Below, piece after piece: positions 6,362 to 14,057 of a stretch of 15,571 nucleotides of DNA. The stretch is taken from NCBI GenBank assembly GCA_038227745.1, contig JBBRPS010000150.1:1-15571 (forward strand), given 5' to 3'. Position 1 is the first letter of the stretch; every line of letters starts with the position of its first letter. Under the pieces are notes generated by a model that had not been told where the DNA came from, made no database searches, and saw only the letters and a list, made by a program, of their open reading frames with translations. Origin of the DNA: DASPXY01 sp038227745. Its GTDB lineage: Bacteria > Planctomycetota > Planctomycetia > Gemmatales > Gemmataceae. The translations under genes and the position numbers were made by a program.

Positions 6362-7468
6362 ATGCCCGAGCTTGTCGATTGGCAGCGCGCCGACCAACAT
6401 GACGTAATCCGGCGTGCCGTGCAGGCCCTCAGCGACGGCCGGCTCGTTGTGTTCCCCACCGAGACGTCCTACCACCTGGCGGCCAGCGCCCTGCTGCCGG
6501 AGGCCGTCGAGGGGCTGGACAGGTGCGTCGGGGCCGAGGAACGGCCGCTGATGCTCACCGTCCGCGATGCCGCCGAGGCCCTCGACTGGGCGCCCGGCAT
6601 CAGTCCCCTGGCTCGCCGTCTCGCGCGCCGCTGCTGGCCGGGGCCCGTCGCCTTCGACTTCATCGACGGCGTCGAGCAGGGACTGGCCGGACGGCTGCCC
6701 GAGGCGGTGCGCCGCCTCGTCTGCCCTGCGGGCACCTTGCGGTTGTGCGCCCCCGGGCACGAGGCCATCCTGCACACGCTCCACCGCGTTCCCGGGCCGC
6801 TGGTGACCGCGGCGCCCGGCGGCGAGGGCATGGCCACGACCGCGGAGGAGGTCATGCGGGCCTCCGGGGCCGATGTCGCCCTGGTCATCGACGACGGCCC
6901 GAGCCATTTCGGCCGGCCCGCGACCGTCGTGCGGGTCAACGGCGACCGCTGGTCGGTGGTGCGCGCGGGGGTGGTGGACGACGCCACGCTGATACGTTTG
7001 TCGCCCTGTACGGTCGTTTTCGTCTGCACCGGGAACACCTGCCGCAGTCCGCTCGCCGAGGCGTTGTGCAAGAAGATGCTGGCCGAGCGCCTGGGGTGTA
7101 CGGCGGCCGAACTGCCGGAGCGCGGCTACCAGGTGCTGTCGGCGGGGCTGTCGGCGACGAGCGGCGACGCCGCTGCCGGGGAAGCCCTCGAGGTCGCGCG
7201 CGAGCTGGGCGCCGACCTGAGCGGGCACCGCAGCCAGCGGCTGACGCACGAATTGCTCGCCGCCGACCACTTGGTCACGATGACGCAGGGCCATTTGCGC
7301 GCCCTGGCGCCGTACTGCGGGGGCGGCACCGCCCAGCCGCGCCTGCTGTCGGGGCAGGGGACCGACGTTCCCGACCCGATCGGCGGCGATCGGGAAGTGT
7401 ACCGGGAGTGTGCCCGGCAAATTACCCGATGCCTGGAAGAGTTTCTGGCGGAGTTGGATCGGCCATGA
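6362..7468 (+). CDS. Fusion of a Sua5/YrdC-like domain with a low-molecular-weight phosphatase domain (probable protein-arginine phosphatase)
   Basis: Residues 1-210 follow the Sua5/YrdC/TsaC fold pattern (VVFPTETSYHLAAS, RRCWPGPVAF, LRLCAPGHEAI, VIDDGPSHFGRPATVV). Residues 216-368 are a low-molecular-weight protein phosphatase with the P-loop VCTGNTCRSP (nucleophile C222, R228) and the general acid in DVPDPIGG (D338). The loop has Thr (T226) where tyrosine phosphatases have Ile; this Thr defines Bacillus YwlE, a protein-arginine phosphatase. The Sua5-like half departs from the family at key sites: YHL for YGL, no KxR in RCVGAEERPL (54-63), and TAAPGG where TSANxSG is expected (149-154). It may not make threonylcarbamoyl-AMP. 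ATG 6362 is used; TTG 6356 adds two residues. No Shine-Dalgarno site is clear. rpiB follows 43 bp downstream, as in the Bacillus ywlC-ywlE-ywlF order. Confidence 0.9.
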   Translation: MPELVDWQRADQHDVIRRAVQALSDGRLVVFPTETSYHLAASALLPEAVEGLDRCVGAEERPLMLTVRDAAEALDWAPGISPLARRLARRCWPGPVAFDFIDGVEQGLAGRLPEAVRRLVCPAGTLRLCAPGHEAILHTLHRVPGPLVTAAPGGEGMATTAEEVMRASGADVALVIDDGPSHFGRPATVVRVNGDRWSVVRAGVVDDATLIRLSPCTVVFVCTGNTCRSPLAEALCKKMLAERLGCTAAELPERGYQVLSAGLSATSGDAAAGEALEVARELGADLSGHRSQRLTHELLAADHLVTMTQGHLRALAPYCGGGTAQPRLLSGQGTDVPDPIGGDREVYRECARQITRCLEEFLAELDRP

Positions 7469-7511
7469 CGTCCCCGCCGTCGAGCCCTGGCGGGGGTTGG
7501 GTTGTATCACC

Positions 7512-7958
7512 ATGAAAATCGCGATCGGCAGCGACCACCGTGGCTACGACATCAAGCGGCGCATCAAGTCCCTGCTGGAGCAGTCTGGCCACGAGGTCCT
7601 CGACCTGGGGCCCGACAGCAACGACAGCGTGGATTACCCGGACTTCGCGTTCCAGGTAGCGCGTGCGGTTTCCGAGGGCCGCGTGGAGCGCGGCATCCTG
7701 GTGTGCGGCACCGGCATCGGCATGTGCATCGCCGCCAACAAGGTCAAGGGCATCCGCGCCGCGCCGTGCCACGACAGCATCACCGTCGAAATGAGCCGCC
7801 GTCACAACGACGCGAACGTGCTCTGCCTGTCCGCGGATCTGCTCGGCGAGGAGTTGATTGGGCGCATCGTGCGGCTGTGGCTGGAGACGGATTTCGAGGG
7901 CGGCCGCCATGCCCGCCGCGTCGAGAAGATCACCCGCTACGAGGCCGAGGATCGCTGA
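7512..7958 (+). CDS. rpiB: Ribose-5-phosphate isomerase B (RpiB/LacAB family)
   Basis: RpiB interconverts ribose 5-phosphate and ribulose 5-phosphate in the pentose phosphate pathway. The 148-aa product has the full family pattern: GSDHRGYD (D8, H9), VDYPDFA, GILVCGTGIGM (catalytic-type C65 and the phosphate loop), AANKVKGIRAA, RRHNDANVL (H99) and the end FEGGRHARRVEKI. ATG 7512 gives the standard MKIAIGSDH start; the frame is open further up (GTG 7410) but that part overlaps the preceding gene. Only 43 bp separate it from the phosphatase fusion, so the two are probably co-transcribed. LacA/LacB or allose-6-phosphate specificity cannot be strictly excluded, but the residue set is RpiB-like. 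Confidence 0.95.
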   Translation: MKIAIGSDHRGYDIKRRIKSLLEQSGHEVLDLGPDSNDSVDYPDFAFQVARAVSEGRVERGILVCGTGIGMCIAANKVKGIRAAPCHDSITVEMSRRHNDANVLCLSADLLGEELIGRIVRLWLETDFEGGRHARRVEKITRYEAEDR

Positions 7959-7972
7959 GCCACGGCCCGGAG

Positions 7973-8002
7973 AAAGCCCACGGGTGGCCACCCGTGGGCT
8001 TT
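7973..8002. terminator. Perfect 30-bp palindrome between convergent genes, likely bidirectional terminator and dispersed repeat
   Basis: aaagcccacgggtgg is followed without a loop by its exact reverse complement, which ends in ttt. It lies 14 bp after the rpiB stop and 11 bp from the stop of the convergent TPR gene. The AAA/TTT ends give each strand a stem followed by a short U-run. From memory, its translation (KAHGWPPVGF) recurs in planctomycete proteins, so it is probably also a repeat-family member. Confidence 0.75.
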
Positions 8003-8013
8003 GAGCGATCTGG

Positions 8014-10650
8014 TTACTCGATTACTTCCGTCAGCGGGTCGCCGGCCTGGAAGCGCTTGAGCTGCCTCTGGTAATAGTCCCGGTCCGGCGTCAGCTCGAG
8101 GCAGCGGCGCATCAGGCGGATGGCCTCGGCCTGGTCGCCGCGCTGGAAGTGGACCTCTGCCAGCGTGTCGAGGTAGCCCGCGTTCGCCGGCTCCAACTCC
8201 ACCGCCTTGCGGGCGTGGGCCAGGCCCCGGTCGAGCTGCCGCCGACACCGCGCCGCCAGCCACCCCAGGGAATTGTGCGCTGCCGCGTCGCGCGGGTAGT
8301 CCTTGCTGACGCGCTCGTAGATGTCGGCGACCTTCGTGAACAGCTCGTCCGCACGCTCCTTCTGCCCCCGCTTCACCAGCTCCGGCACGAAGAGGATCGG
8401 CACGTCGGCGTTCCCCGGCAGCAGCGTCAGGCAGATCTGCGCCTCCTTCCAGGCCCCGCCCAGGTCCTTCGCGGCCAGCAGGCCGCGCGCCCGCAGCCAG
8501 TGGGCGCGATGCGGGACGAGAACGTACGCCTCGTCCTCCACGAACATGCTGCCGGCCTCCAGCACGCGCAGGTAGAACCGTTCCCAGCACGCCGCCGCCC
8601 TGAGGTAGTCCTTCGCCTGCGCGGCGTAGTTGTGGAGCCGCCGCCACGCCTCGCCCGTGTGCCACGAGTTCGGCCGCCCGGTCTTCAGGATCATCTCGAA
8701 CTCGCGCCGCGCCTCGTCGGCCAGACCGTGCTTGTGCAGCGCCGCCGCCAGGTCGCCGCGGCGGTCGTCCTCGCCGAGCGGCAGCCAGCGGGCCAGTTCC
8801 ATCCGCTCGCGACCCTCCTTCTCGCGGCCGCCGCGGGCCAGGGCCAGGCCGCCGAGGTATCTCAGCACCGCGTCGGCCGGGTACTTCTGCACGCCGCGCT
8901 CCAGCACCTCGGCCGCGTCCTTCCAGAGCTTCTTCTCGATCAGGTGATCGCCCAGCTTGCGGAACGAGGCGGCATTGCCGACCGAGGCGACGGCTTCCTC
9001 CAGGTACTTGCGCGCGAGCCCCGTGTCGCTGGCCTTGTCGGCGACCGCGGCCACGCCGTCCAGCCACGACTCACGCTCCTCGGGGGGCAGCTTGCCCGCC
9101 GCCTTGGCGGCGCCGGCGAGCAGGTCGGCCAGGGCGTCGCCCTTAACCTTGCCGGCGAAGAGGTCGCGCAGCCGGCCGAGCGTCACGAGCGAAGCTTCCT
9201 TCTGTTTGTCGCGCAGGAAGGCCCACCAGTGCCTCACGTGGGCCGTCTGGTCCGGGAACAGGCCCCCCAGGATCGAGGAAGCGTACGTCTCCGCGGAGCC
9301 GGCGTTCTTCATGCCTTTGTGGAAGTCTGCGGGGGGGCCTCGGTCGAGCAGCGCGGCGGCGTGACGATACGCGGGCTCCTCCAGGCCGCTCTGTTGCAGG
9401 ATCCGCACCAGCTCGGTGGCCCTGTCCGAGTCCCTGGAGCCTTCGAGCTGCTTCTCGACGGCGGCCAGCACCTTCGCCACCTCCTCCTTCTCGCCCAACC
9501 GCTGCAGCGCCTTGAGGCGCAGCATCTCGGCGCGCAGTACCTGCTTGGCGTCGCGGCCCTTCGCCCTGTCGAGCACCTCGAAGGCCTCGCGGAAGCGCTG
9601 CTGGGCACAGAGGACGCTGAAGGCCATGCCGGGATCGGGGCCGCGCGCCAACACGGTCAGGGCCTCGCGTGGGCGGTCGTTGAGGAAGAGGGCCTTGGCC
9701 TCCCACCAGAGGGTGCCGTCGTTGTCGGGCTTCCTCTCCGCGGCCTTGACCAGGGCAGCGACGATCTGCTCGAACGCCTCGGTGCGCCCCGCGAGCCGGT
9801 GATAGGCGGCCTTGAACTCGTCGCCGCCGTCCCGCTCGCCGAGCTTGTCGCTCCGCTGCGACAGCGCCTTCCAGTCGCCCTGTTCGTACAGGAGCGTCTG
9901 GAGCAGGGGCAGGTTGCCGGTCTTCTCCGCCACGGCGCGGGCGCCCGCGAGGTCTCCCTTCGCGCGGTACAGGTACGCCAGGATCAGGGTGGCCTGCGGG
10001 TCGCCGGGCCGGGCGGCGCGGGCGCGGTAGTGCGGCAGGGCTTCGTCGATGCGGTCGGTCAGGAGCAAGTAGACGGCGAGGTCGCGCACGGCCGACTCCA
10101 CGGCGCCCGCCAGTCGCATCCGCAGCACGTCCTCCAGGGGGCCGTGGGCGCGCTTCTGCAGCAGGTCGGGGATGAGCAACTCGACGGCCTTGCGGAACGG
10201 CTGGAAGAGCTGCTGCCGTATGCCCTCGTTGTCCTCGACGGCGATGAGGCGCGCGACGACGGGATACCCCGCCGCGCCGCGGTCGAAGAGTTCTTTGAGG
10301 ATGCGTTGTCTGCCGTCGAGGGCCGCGGCGCGGTATTTGGCGATTGAGGCGAGGACGTCGGCGGGGGTGTCGGGGTAGATACCCCACTTGAACTTTTCGA
10401 GGATGCCGTCGATGCGCCGCGCCGCCTCCAGCTCGGCGCCGGCGCGGGCCTCGTACAGGGCAGCCTCGGCGGCGCGGCCGGTGTGCCAGAGGGAGGCGAC
10501 GGCGCGCTCGCGCGTGGCGAAGCGCGGGCTGGCCAGCTCGCGGATCGCCTTGGCGATGTCCTCCTTCGACGGCAGGGCGGTCTGCTGGCCATCGGCCCCG
10601 AGGGGCAGGAGCAGCGCGATGAAGACGGCTCGCACCAGGAGACGGGGCAT
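8014..10650 (-). CDS. Secreted TPR-repeat protein, 878 aa
   Basis: A signal peptide is visible (residues 1-21, hydrophobic VRAVFIALLLPLGADG). Residues about 28-110 carry a helical motif that planctomycete HEAT/WD40 proteins often share (SPRFATRERAVASLWHTG, then GAELEAARRIDGIL). The rest is helical solenoid with many TPR-like units. The clearest are near the C-terminus (AAHNSLGWLAARC, LAHARKAVELEPANAGYLDT, AEVHFQRGDQAEAIRLMRR). No enzyme motif was found, so a scaffold or protein-binding role outside the cytoplasmic membrane is inferred. ATG at 10650 has a near-perfect Shine-Dalgarno sequence (AAGGAGG, complement of 10657-10663) 6 nt away. It converges on rpiB and shares the palindrome at 7973-8002. 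The 208 bp upstream hold no gene and no promoter I would trust. Partner and function are unknown. Confidence 0.88.
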   Translation of the reverse strand: MPRLLVRAVFIALLLPLGADGQQTALPSKEDIAKAIRELASPRFATRERAVASLWHTGRAAEAALYEARAGAELEAARRIDGILEKFKWGIYPDTPADVLASIAKYRAAALDGRQRILKELFDRGAAGYPVVARLIAVEDNEGIRQQLFQPFRKAVELLIPDLLQKRAHGPLEDVLRMRLAGAVESAVRDLAVYLLLTDRIDEALPHYRARAARPGDPQATLILAYLYRAKGDLAGARAVAEKTGNLPLLQTLLYEQGDWKALSQRSDKLGERDGGDEFKAAYHRLAGRTEAFEQIVAALVKAAERKPDNDGTLWWEAKALFLNDRPREALTVLARGPDPGMAFSVLCAQQRFREAFEVLDRAKGRDAKQVLRAEMLRLKALQRLGEKEEVAKVLAAVEKQLEGSRDSDRATELVRILQQSGLEEPAYRHAAALLDRGPPADFHKGMKNAGSAETYASSILGGLFPDQTAHVRHWWAFLRDKQKEASLVTLGRLRDLFAGKVKGDALADLLAGAAKAAGKLPPEERESWLDGVAAVADKASDTGLARKYLEEAVASVGNAASFRKLGDHLIEKKLWKDAAEVLERGVQKYPADAVLRYLGGLALARGGREKEGRERMELARWLPLGEDDRRGDLAAALHKHGLADEARREFEMILKTGRPNSWHTGEAWRRLHNYAAQAKDYLRAAACWERFYLRVLEAGSMFVEDEAYVLVPHRAHWLRARGLLAAKDLGGAWKEAQICLTLLPGNADVPILFVPELVKRGQKERADELFTKVADIYERVSKDYPRDAAAHNSLGWLAARCRRQLDRGLAHARKAVELEPANAGYLDTLAEVHFQRGDQAEAIRLMRRCLELTPDRDYYQRQLKRFQAGDPLTEVIE

Positions 10651-10858
10651 GGGAAACCTCCTTCGAGATGCCAGGTCGGCGCCCCCTCAGCATACCGGGC
10701 GCCGAGAGGAAAAGGTAGCAGGAAGACCGAAGGGGAAGGCGAAGGGAGCGCGGAACGGCAAGCCCGCAAGGGCGCCGATGTAACGACAAGTACCACCATC
10801 CCTTGCGGCCTGCTTGTTATTCAAGCGGTCACGTCGCCGGCGTGCCGGACGTCGTTCG

Positions 10859-12838
10859 CTACCGCGCCTGTTGTACCGCGATGGGGATCTGCGCCGGCGA
10901 AATGCCGCCGCTGCAATACGTCCTCACGGCCTGGCGGCGGTGCTTGGGATTGGTGATCTCCGAGGACAGCACTTCGACCCGGTCGGTCACGTAGCGGTCC
11001 AGCTCGCCCAGGCTGACGAGGCCCCCCGCGCCGACCCGGGGCAGAGGGCTGCGGGCCAGGCCCGCGCCCTTGTAAAGGTATCTCCCCTCGATCCCCTCCA
11101 GCAGCGCCAGCGTGAACGCGCCGTGGCCCCAGCGCGAGGTTTCGTTGGCCTTCTGATTGGGGGCGCAGGCGGCCATGACCACCAGCCCGTTCTTGCTGCT
11201 GAACTCGCGGACGGCCTTCTGGAGCCGCTGCTGGTTCTGGGGGTTGTTCGGGTCGTCCTCGTCGTTGTCGTTGACGGCGCCGCTGTGGCAGGTGTCGAAC
11301 ACGAGGACCGCCGGGCACGGCAGCGTCGCCAGGTAGGGCTGCAACTGCGTCAAGAAAATGCCCGTGGTGCTGTCCTTCATCGGGTCGTAGTCGTGCGGGG
11401 CGAAGTGGTAGCGGTTCGTGCCGTTCTCGATGAAGCCGTGCCCGGAAAAGGTCACGAGGACCAGGGAGTGCCGCGTCGGCGCTTGCTGTTCCAGCAGCCA
11501 CGCCTTCAGGCCGAAATTGATGATCTCGTCGCGCGTGGCCTGCTCGTCCTTGAGCACCTTCGTGACCACCTTGTTGCACAGGGCGCCTTCCAGTTTCTGG
11601 AAAGCGGCGGCGACGGCGTCGGCGTCCCGGGCGGCGCTGGGCAGCTCCTCCAGGTTCGCGTACTTCGAGACGCCCACCGACAGGACGTAGAGGTCGTGGA
11701 CGTCGAGCAGCCGGTCGGTCTTCCCCGGCAGCCAGGGCCTGGCCAGGAACAGCCCCACCGCGACGACCGCCGCCAGGCAACCGGCCAGCAGCGCCGCCTG
11801 GCGGAATCTCCCGACACCATCGGTCGGGCGCGCCCGGCACCATTTCCGCACGATCCGCAGCACCACCGGCTCGGGCAACCGCGTGCCGCCGCGCGGGGCA
11901 GCCAGCACGGCGTGCGGGGGGCTGCCGGCGGACCAGGGGTCGGACTCCGCCCGGTCCAGCGCGTGCTTGCGCTCCGCGGCCTGGAGGAGATCCGCCAGCG
12001 GCGCGAGCGAAACCTTGTCGGCCGAGCTGGTGGAGAATATCCACTTGCCCTTGCCCCAGGCGACGGCCAGGAAATGGTAGGGGCCGCCCTGGGGGGCAGG
12101 GCACGGGCTCCGCGTCCAGTACTTGAACAGGACACTCTTCGGCTGGCGCAGGAGCAGGCCCTGGGCCGGGGCGGCGCTCCCAGGGAGGCGCACGCGCCAG
12201 CGCTCGCCGCGGGCGAAGTCCTGACGGTAGACGTCGAAGTCCATGGCCAGGAAGACCTGCTCGCGGGGGAAATCCGCCTCGGTCCTGTGGGCCGCGGTGT
12301 GCCGGTTGATGGACCGCAGACCGGTGGCCCCGGCGCTGGCTACCCCGAGCAGGGGGGTGGTGAGGGGGTCTTCCGCCTCCTCGGCCGCCTCGAGGATCGA
12401 CTCGGCCAGCCGCGCCCAGTCGGCGAGGAACTGGCGGCCCGTCTCCGGGTCGGTCAGCGCCTTTTCGGTGTAGCCGCGGATGGCCAGGAACAGGCCTTCC
12501 GGCGAGTCCTCCAGGGGGACGGTGCCGGAGCGGGCCCCTTCCCGGAGCAGGGCCGTGTACCGCGCGAAGGCTTCACAGCCGGCCGACGGGGGCGGACCCT
12601 GCAACTGCCGGCGGGCGAATTCGGCGGCCAGCATGTCGTCGAGCCGGGGCTCGGCGTCGATGACCAGGCGCTGCGGGGGGCCGGGGCCGCGCAGCAGTCC
12701 GTTCGGACCGTGCTCGAGAACGAACCTGGCGAGGTCCTGGCGCCCACGCTGCTCCGCGGCGGCCGGCACCAGGTAGATTTCCCCCGGCTGCGCCTCCAGA
12801 GCGTCAGCCGGGGGAAGCTTCCGGAAAACCACTTCCAT
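10859..12838 (-). CDS. Membrane-anchored caspase-like protease (peptidase C14 family) with an unrecognised N-terminal domain
   Basis: The 659-aa protein has three parts. Residues 1-343 form a domain I do not recognise; it contains VIDAEPRLDDMLAAEF and SPEGLFLAIRGYTE, faintly like the Asp-rich motifs of DHH/Myg1-type hydrolases, but this is only a resemblance. Residues about 348-366 are a transmembrane helix (ALLAGCLAAVVAVGLFLA), preceded by many Arg/Lys, so the N-terminus is probably cytoplasmic and the protease outside. Residues from about 375 are a caspase/metacaspase p20-like domain: LYVLSVGVSKY, LVTFSGHGF (H467) and LVFDTCHSGA (C517), the catalytic dyad, then WGHGAFTLALLEGIEG. ATG 12838 has GGAG 5 nt upstream and lies 12 bp after the PPC-like gene, so they form an operon. 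Substrate and trigger are unknown. Confidence 0.9.
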   Translation of the reverse strand: MEVVFRKLPPADALEAQPGEIYLVPAAAEQRGRQDLARFVLEHGPNGLLRGPGPPQRLVIDAEPRLDDMLAAEFARRQLQGPPPSAGCEAFARYTALLREGARSGTVPLEDSPEGLFLAIRGYTEKALTDPETGRQFLADWARLAESILEAAEEAEDPLTTPLLGVASAGATGLRSINRHTAAHRTEADFPREQVFLAMDFDVYRQDFARGERWRVRLPGSAAPAQGLLLRQPKSVLFKYWTRSPCPAPQGGPYHFLAVAWGKGKWIFSTSSADKVSLAPLADLLQAAERKHALDRAESDPWSAGSPPHAVLAAPRGGTRLPEPVVLRIVRKWCRARPTDGVGRFRQAALLAGCLAAVVAVGLFLARPWLPGKTDRLLDVHDLYVLSVGVSKYANLEELPSAARDADAVAAAFQKLEGALCNKVVTKVLKDEQATRDEIINFGLKAWLLEQQAPTRHSLVLVTFSGHGFIENGTNRYHFAPHDYDPMKDSTTGIFLTQLQPYLATLPCPAVLVFDTCHSGAVNDNDEDDPNNPQNQQRLQKAVREFSSKNGLVVMAACAPNQKANETSRWGHGAFTLALLEGIEGRYLYKGAGLARSPLPRVGAGGLVSLGELDRYVTDRVEVLSSEITNPKHRRQAVRTYCSGGISPAQIPIAVQQAR

Positions 12839-12850
12839 GACCGCTCCGGC

Positions 12851-13588
12851 TCAGTTGGTGGCGAGTCGGCAGTTGAAGGCCAGGTTGTCGTTGCTCACCA
12901 GGCGGAGGCGGAACGGCCCGGTCCAGCGCGGCGACCAGACGCAGTGATAGTAATTGCCGGGGACGTTGTCGCGGACCACGACGTTGTTGTTCTCGTCGAT
13001 GATTTCCAGGATCATCCTGCTGTTGACACCGGTGCTGATGAACACCTCGGCACGCTCCTCGGCCCGGAAGTTGATCGGGTTCCAGTTGATCGTCTGGAAA
13101 GCGCCGATGGTGAAGTTATCGACCTTCGGCCCGCCGACGGCGCCGCGGACATCTTCCTCGAGTAGCTTTTCGGTGGCCATCGCCAGAGCGGCCAACTGGG
13201 GGCCGGACGAGATCTTTTTGGCTTCGGCCAGCAGCGCCTTGGGGCTGTTGTTCGCCTTGACCATCTTGGCGGGCTTGTCGCCCTCCTTGCCCGTGGCCTT
13301 GTGCGCGACCTTCAACGGCTTCGTCGAGGTCTTGTGGAGGATTTGCGCGGCCAGGAGGAGGGATTCGCCGTTCTTCTCCTGCCGCCCGTAGCGGATCAGC
13401 TGGCTGGCCAGGGCCAGGTCCTGGATGGCCCGGGTCGTGGCCGACATCTTGGCCCCCTTGGACATCTCCTGGACGTTGGAGCCTTTCTTGTCCGATTTCG
13501 TGTCGCCCGCCGTCACGGTCGATGCCACGGCGAACCCCAGGGCGGCGATGGCCACGAGCCCCAGAACTACCTTGCTGCGCGCCTTCAT
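12851..13588 (-). CDS. Secreted protein with a C-terminal PPC-like beta domain, first gene of the caspase operon
   Basis: The 245-aa product starts with a clear signal peptide (residues 1-27, LGLVAIAALGFAVASTVTA, cleavage probably after VTA). A helical, Lys-rich middle follows (about 28-150, with SATTRAIQDLALASQLIRYG). The C-terminal 90 residues look like a bacterial pre-peptidase C-terminal (PPC)-type beta-sandwich: AEVFISTGVNSRMILEIIDE, then VWSPRWTGPFRLRLVSND, ending in RLATN. Two cysteines (C216, C240) could form a disulfide. GGAGG (complement of 13594-13598) lies 5 nt before ATG 13588. The stop is 12 bp from the caspase start. PPC domains often lie next to or within secreted proteases, so it may be a partner or substrate of the caspase-like protein. 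The PPC call is by pattern only. Confidence 0.82.
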   Translation of the reverse strand: MKARSKVVLGLVAIAALGFAVASTVTAGDTKSDKKGSNVQEMSKGAKMSATTRAIQDLALASQLIRYGRQEKNGESLLLAAQILHKTSTKPLKVAHKATGKEGDKPAKMVKANNSPKALLAEAKKISSGPQLAALAMATEKLLEEDVRGAVGGPKVDNFTIGAFQTINWNPINFRAEERAEVFISTGVNSRMILEIIDENNNVVVRDNVPGNYYHCVWSPRWTGPFRLRLVSNDNLAFNCRLATN

Positions 13589-13632
13589 GTGTGCCTCCGA
13601 ACAGAAAGGGAGCCGATGCGAGAGGGCCGCCG

Positions 13633-13690
13633 GGACGGGAACTTCCCGTCCGAACGAAAACTCACGCCGCGGTCGCCAGGCTTGCCTGGC
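13633..13690 (-). promoter_or_regulatory. Leader of the caspase operon with two small hairpins
   Basis: Between the predicted promoter and the first start codon are two inverted repeats: ggacgggaa/ttcccgtcc (13633-13651) and gccaggc-tt-gcctggc (13675-13690). They may be leader hairpins or operator half-sites. In 13589-13897 I otherwise see only the two promoters and no gene. Confidence 0.35.
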
Positions 13691-13740
13691 ATGAGGGCCG
13701 GGGCGGAGTTGAAGCGGCGCCTCTTCTTCAGACCAAAGCC

Positions 13741-13769
13741 ATTTTTGGGGACAGGAGGGCGAGTGTCAA
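13741..13769 (-). promoter_or_regulatory. Sigma70-type promoter for the PPC-caspase operon
   Basis: On the minus strand TTGACA (complement of 13764-13769, a perfect -35) and AAAAAT (complement of 13741-13746) are 17 nt apart. Transcription would start near 13734, leaving a leader of about 145 nt before ATG 13588. Confidence 0.55.
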
Positions 13770-13823
13770 GCAAAAACACCGTCGAGGCCGCCACGCCGCC
13801 ACGCCGGAACGCGGAGAACGTCG

Positions 13824-13852
13824 TTGTAGCTACCCTCCGCCGGGGGTACAAT
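13824..13852 (+). promoter_or_regulatory. Sigma70-type promoter for two very small genes
   Basis: TTGTAG (13824-13829) and TACAAT (13847-13852) are 17 nt apart. Predicted transcription starts near 13859, about 40 nt before the 35-codon frame at 13898, which has a strong ribosome site. Confidence 0.55.
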
Positions 13853-13897
13853 CGCTCTGTTGCCGGGTAATGGGCCCGGCCGAAGGAGGATGCGACC

Positions 13898-14005
13898 ATG
13901 CCGCCGCTGCCTCACTCCTGTCCCCGCTGCGGCTCGCCGCTGCCGGCCCCTACCTTCTCCGCCGACCGGGGCACTCCCGCGCCGCGGCGGCGCCTGAATC
14001 GCTAA
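13898..14005 (+). CDS. Small protein, 35 aa, with a CPRCG half zinc-ribbon motif
   Basis: ATG 13898 is preceded by AAGGAGG (13883-13889) at 8 nt and by a promoter at 13824-13852, good evidence that translation begins here. The product starts MPPLPHSCPRCGSPLPAP and ends in a basic RRRLNR. Cys8 and Cys11 (CPRC) look like one knuckle of a zinc ribbon; a second Cys pair is missing, so zinc binding would need a dimer or partner. No family recognised. A second small gene follows 52 bp downstream. A decayed remnant is the alternative. Confidence 0.55.
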   Translation: MPPLPHSCPRCGSPLPAPTFSADRGTPAPRRRLNR

Positions 14006-14057
14006 AGTGGTCGGAAGGGGCCTGGCGAATTGGGCCTGTTGCGAGGAGGAGACGCCG

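Noticed and set aside
7410..7511. Upstream extension of rpiB from GTG 7410
   Set aside because: It overlaps the end of the phosphatase gene; ATG 7512 gives the canonical MKIAIGSDH start.
4835..7513. 892-codon minus-strand open frame antisense to the aminotransferase and phosphatase-fusion genes
   Set aside because: It crosses two well-identified plus-strand genes and has Arg/Gln/His/Ala-rich composition without domain patterns; it is a high-GC shadow.
8149..10347. 732-codon plus-strand open frame antisense to the TPR gene
   Set aside because: The Leu/Gln/Arg/His-rich translation lacks motifs, and the minus-strand TPR gene has a signal peptide and a near-perfect Shine-Dalgarno sequence.
10814..13165. 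783-codon plus-strand open frame antisense to the caspase gene
   Set aside because: Shadow frame: the minus strand carries a caspase dyad, membrane helix and ribosome site, while this frame has only low-complexity composition.
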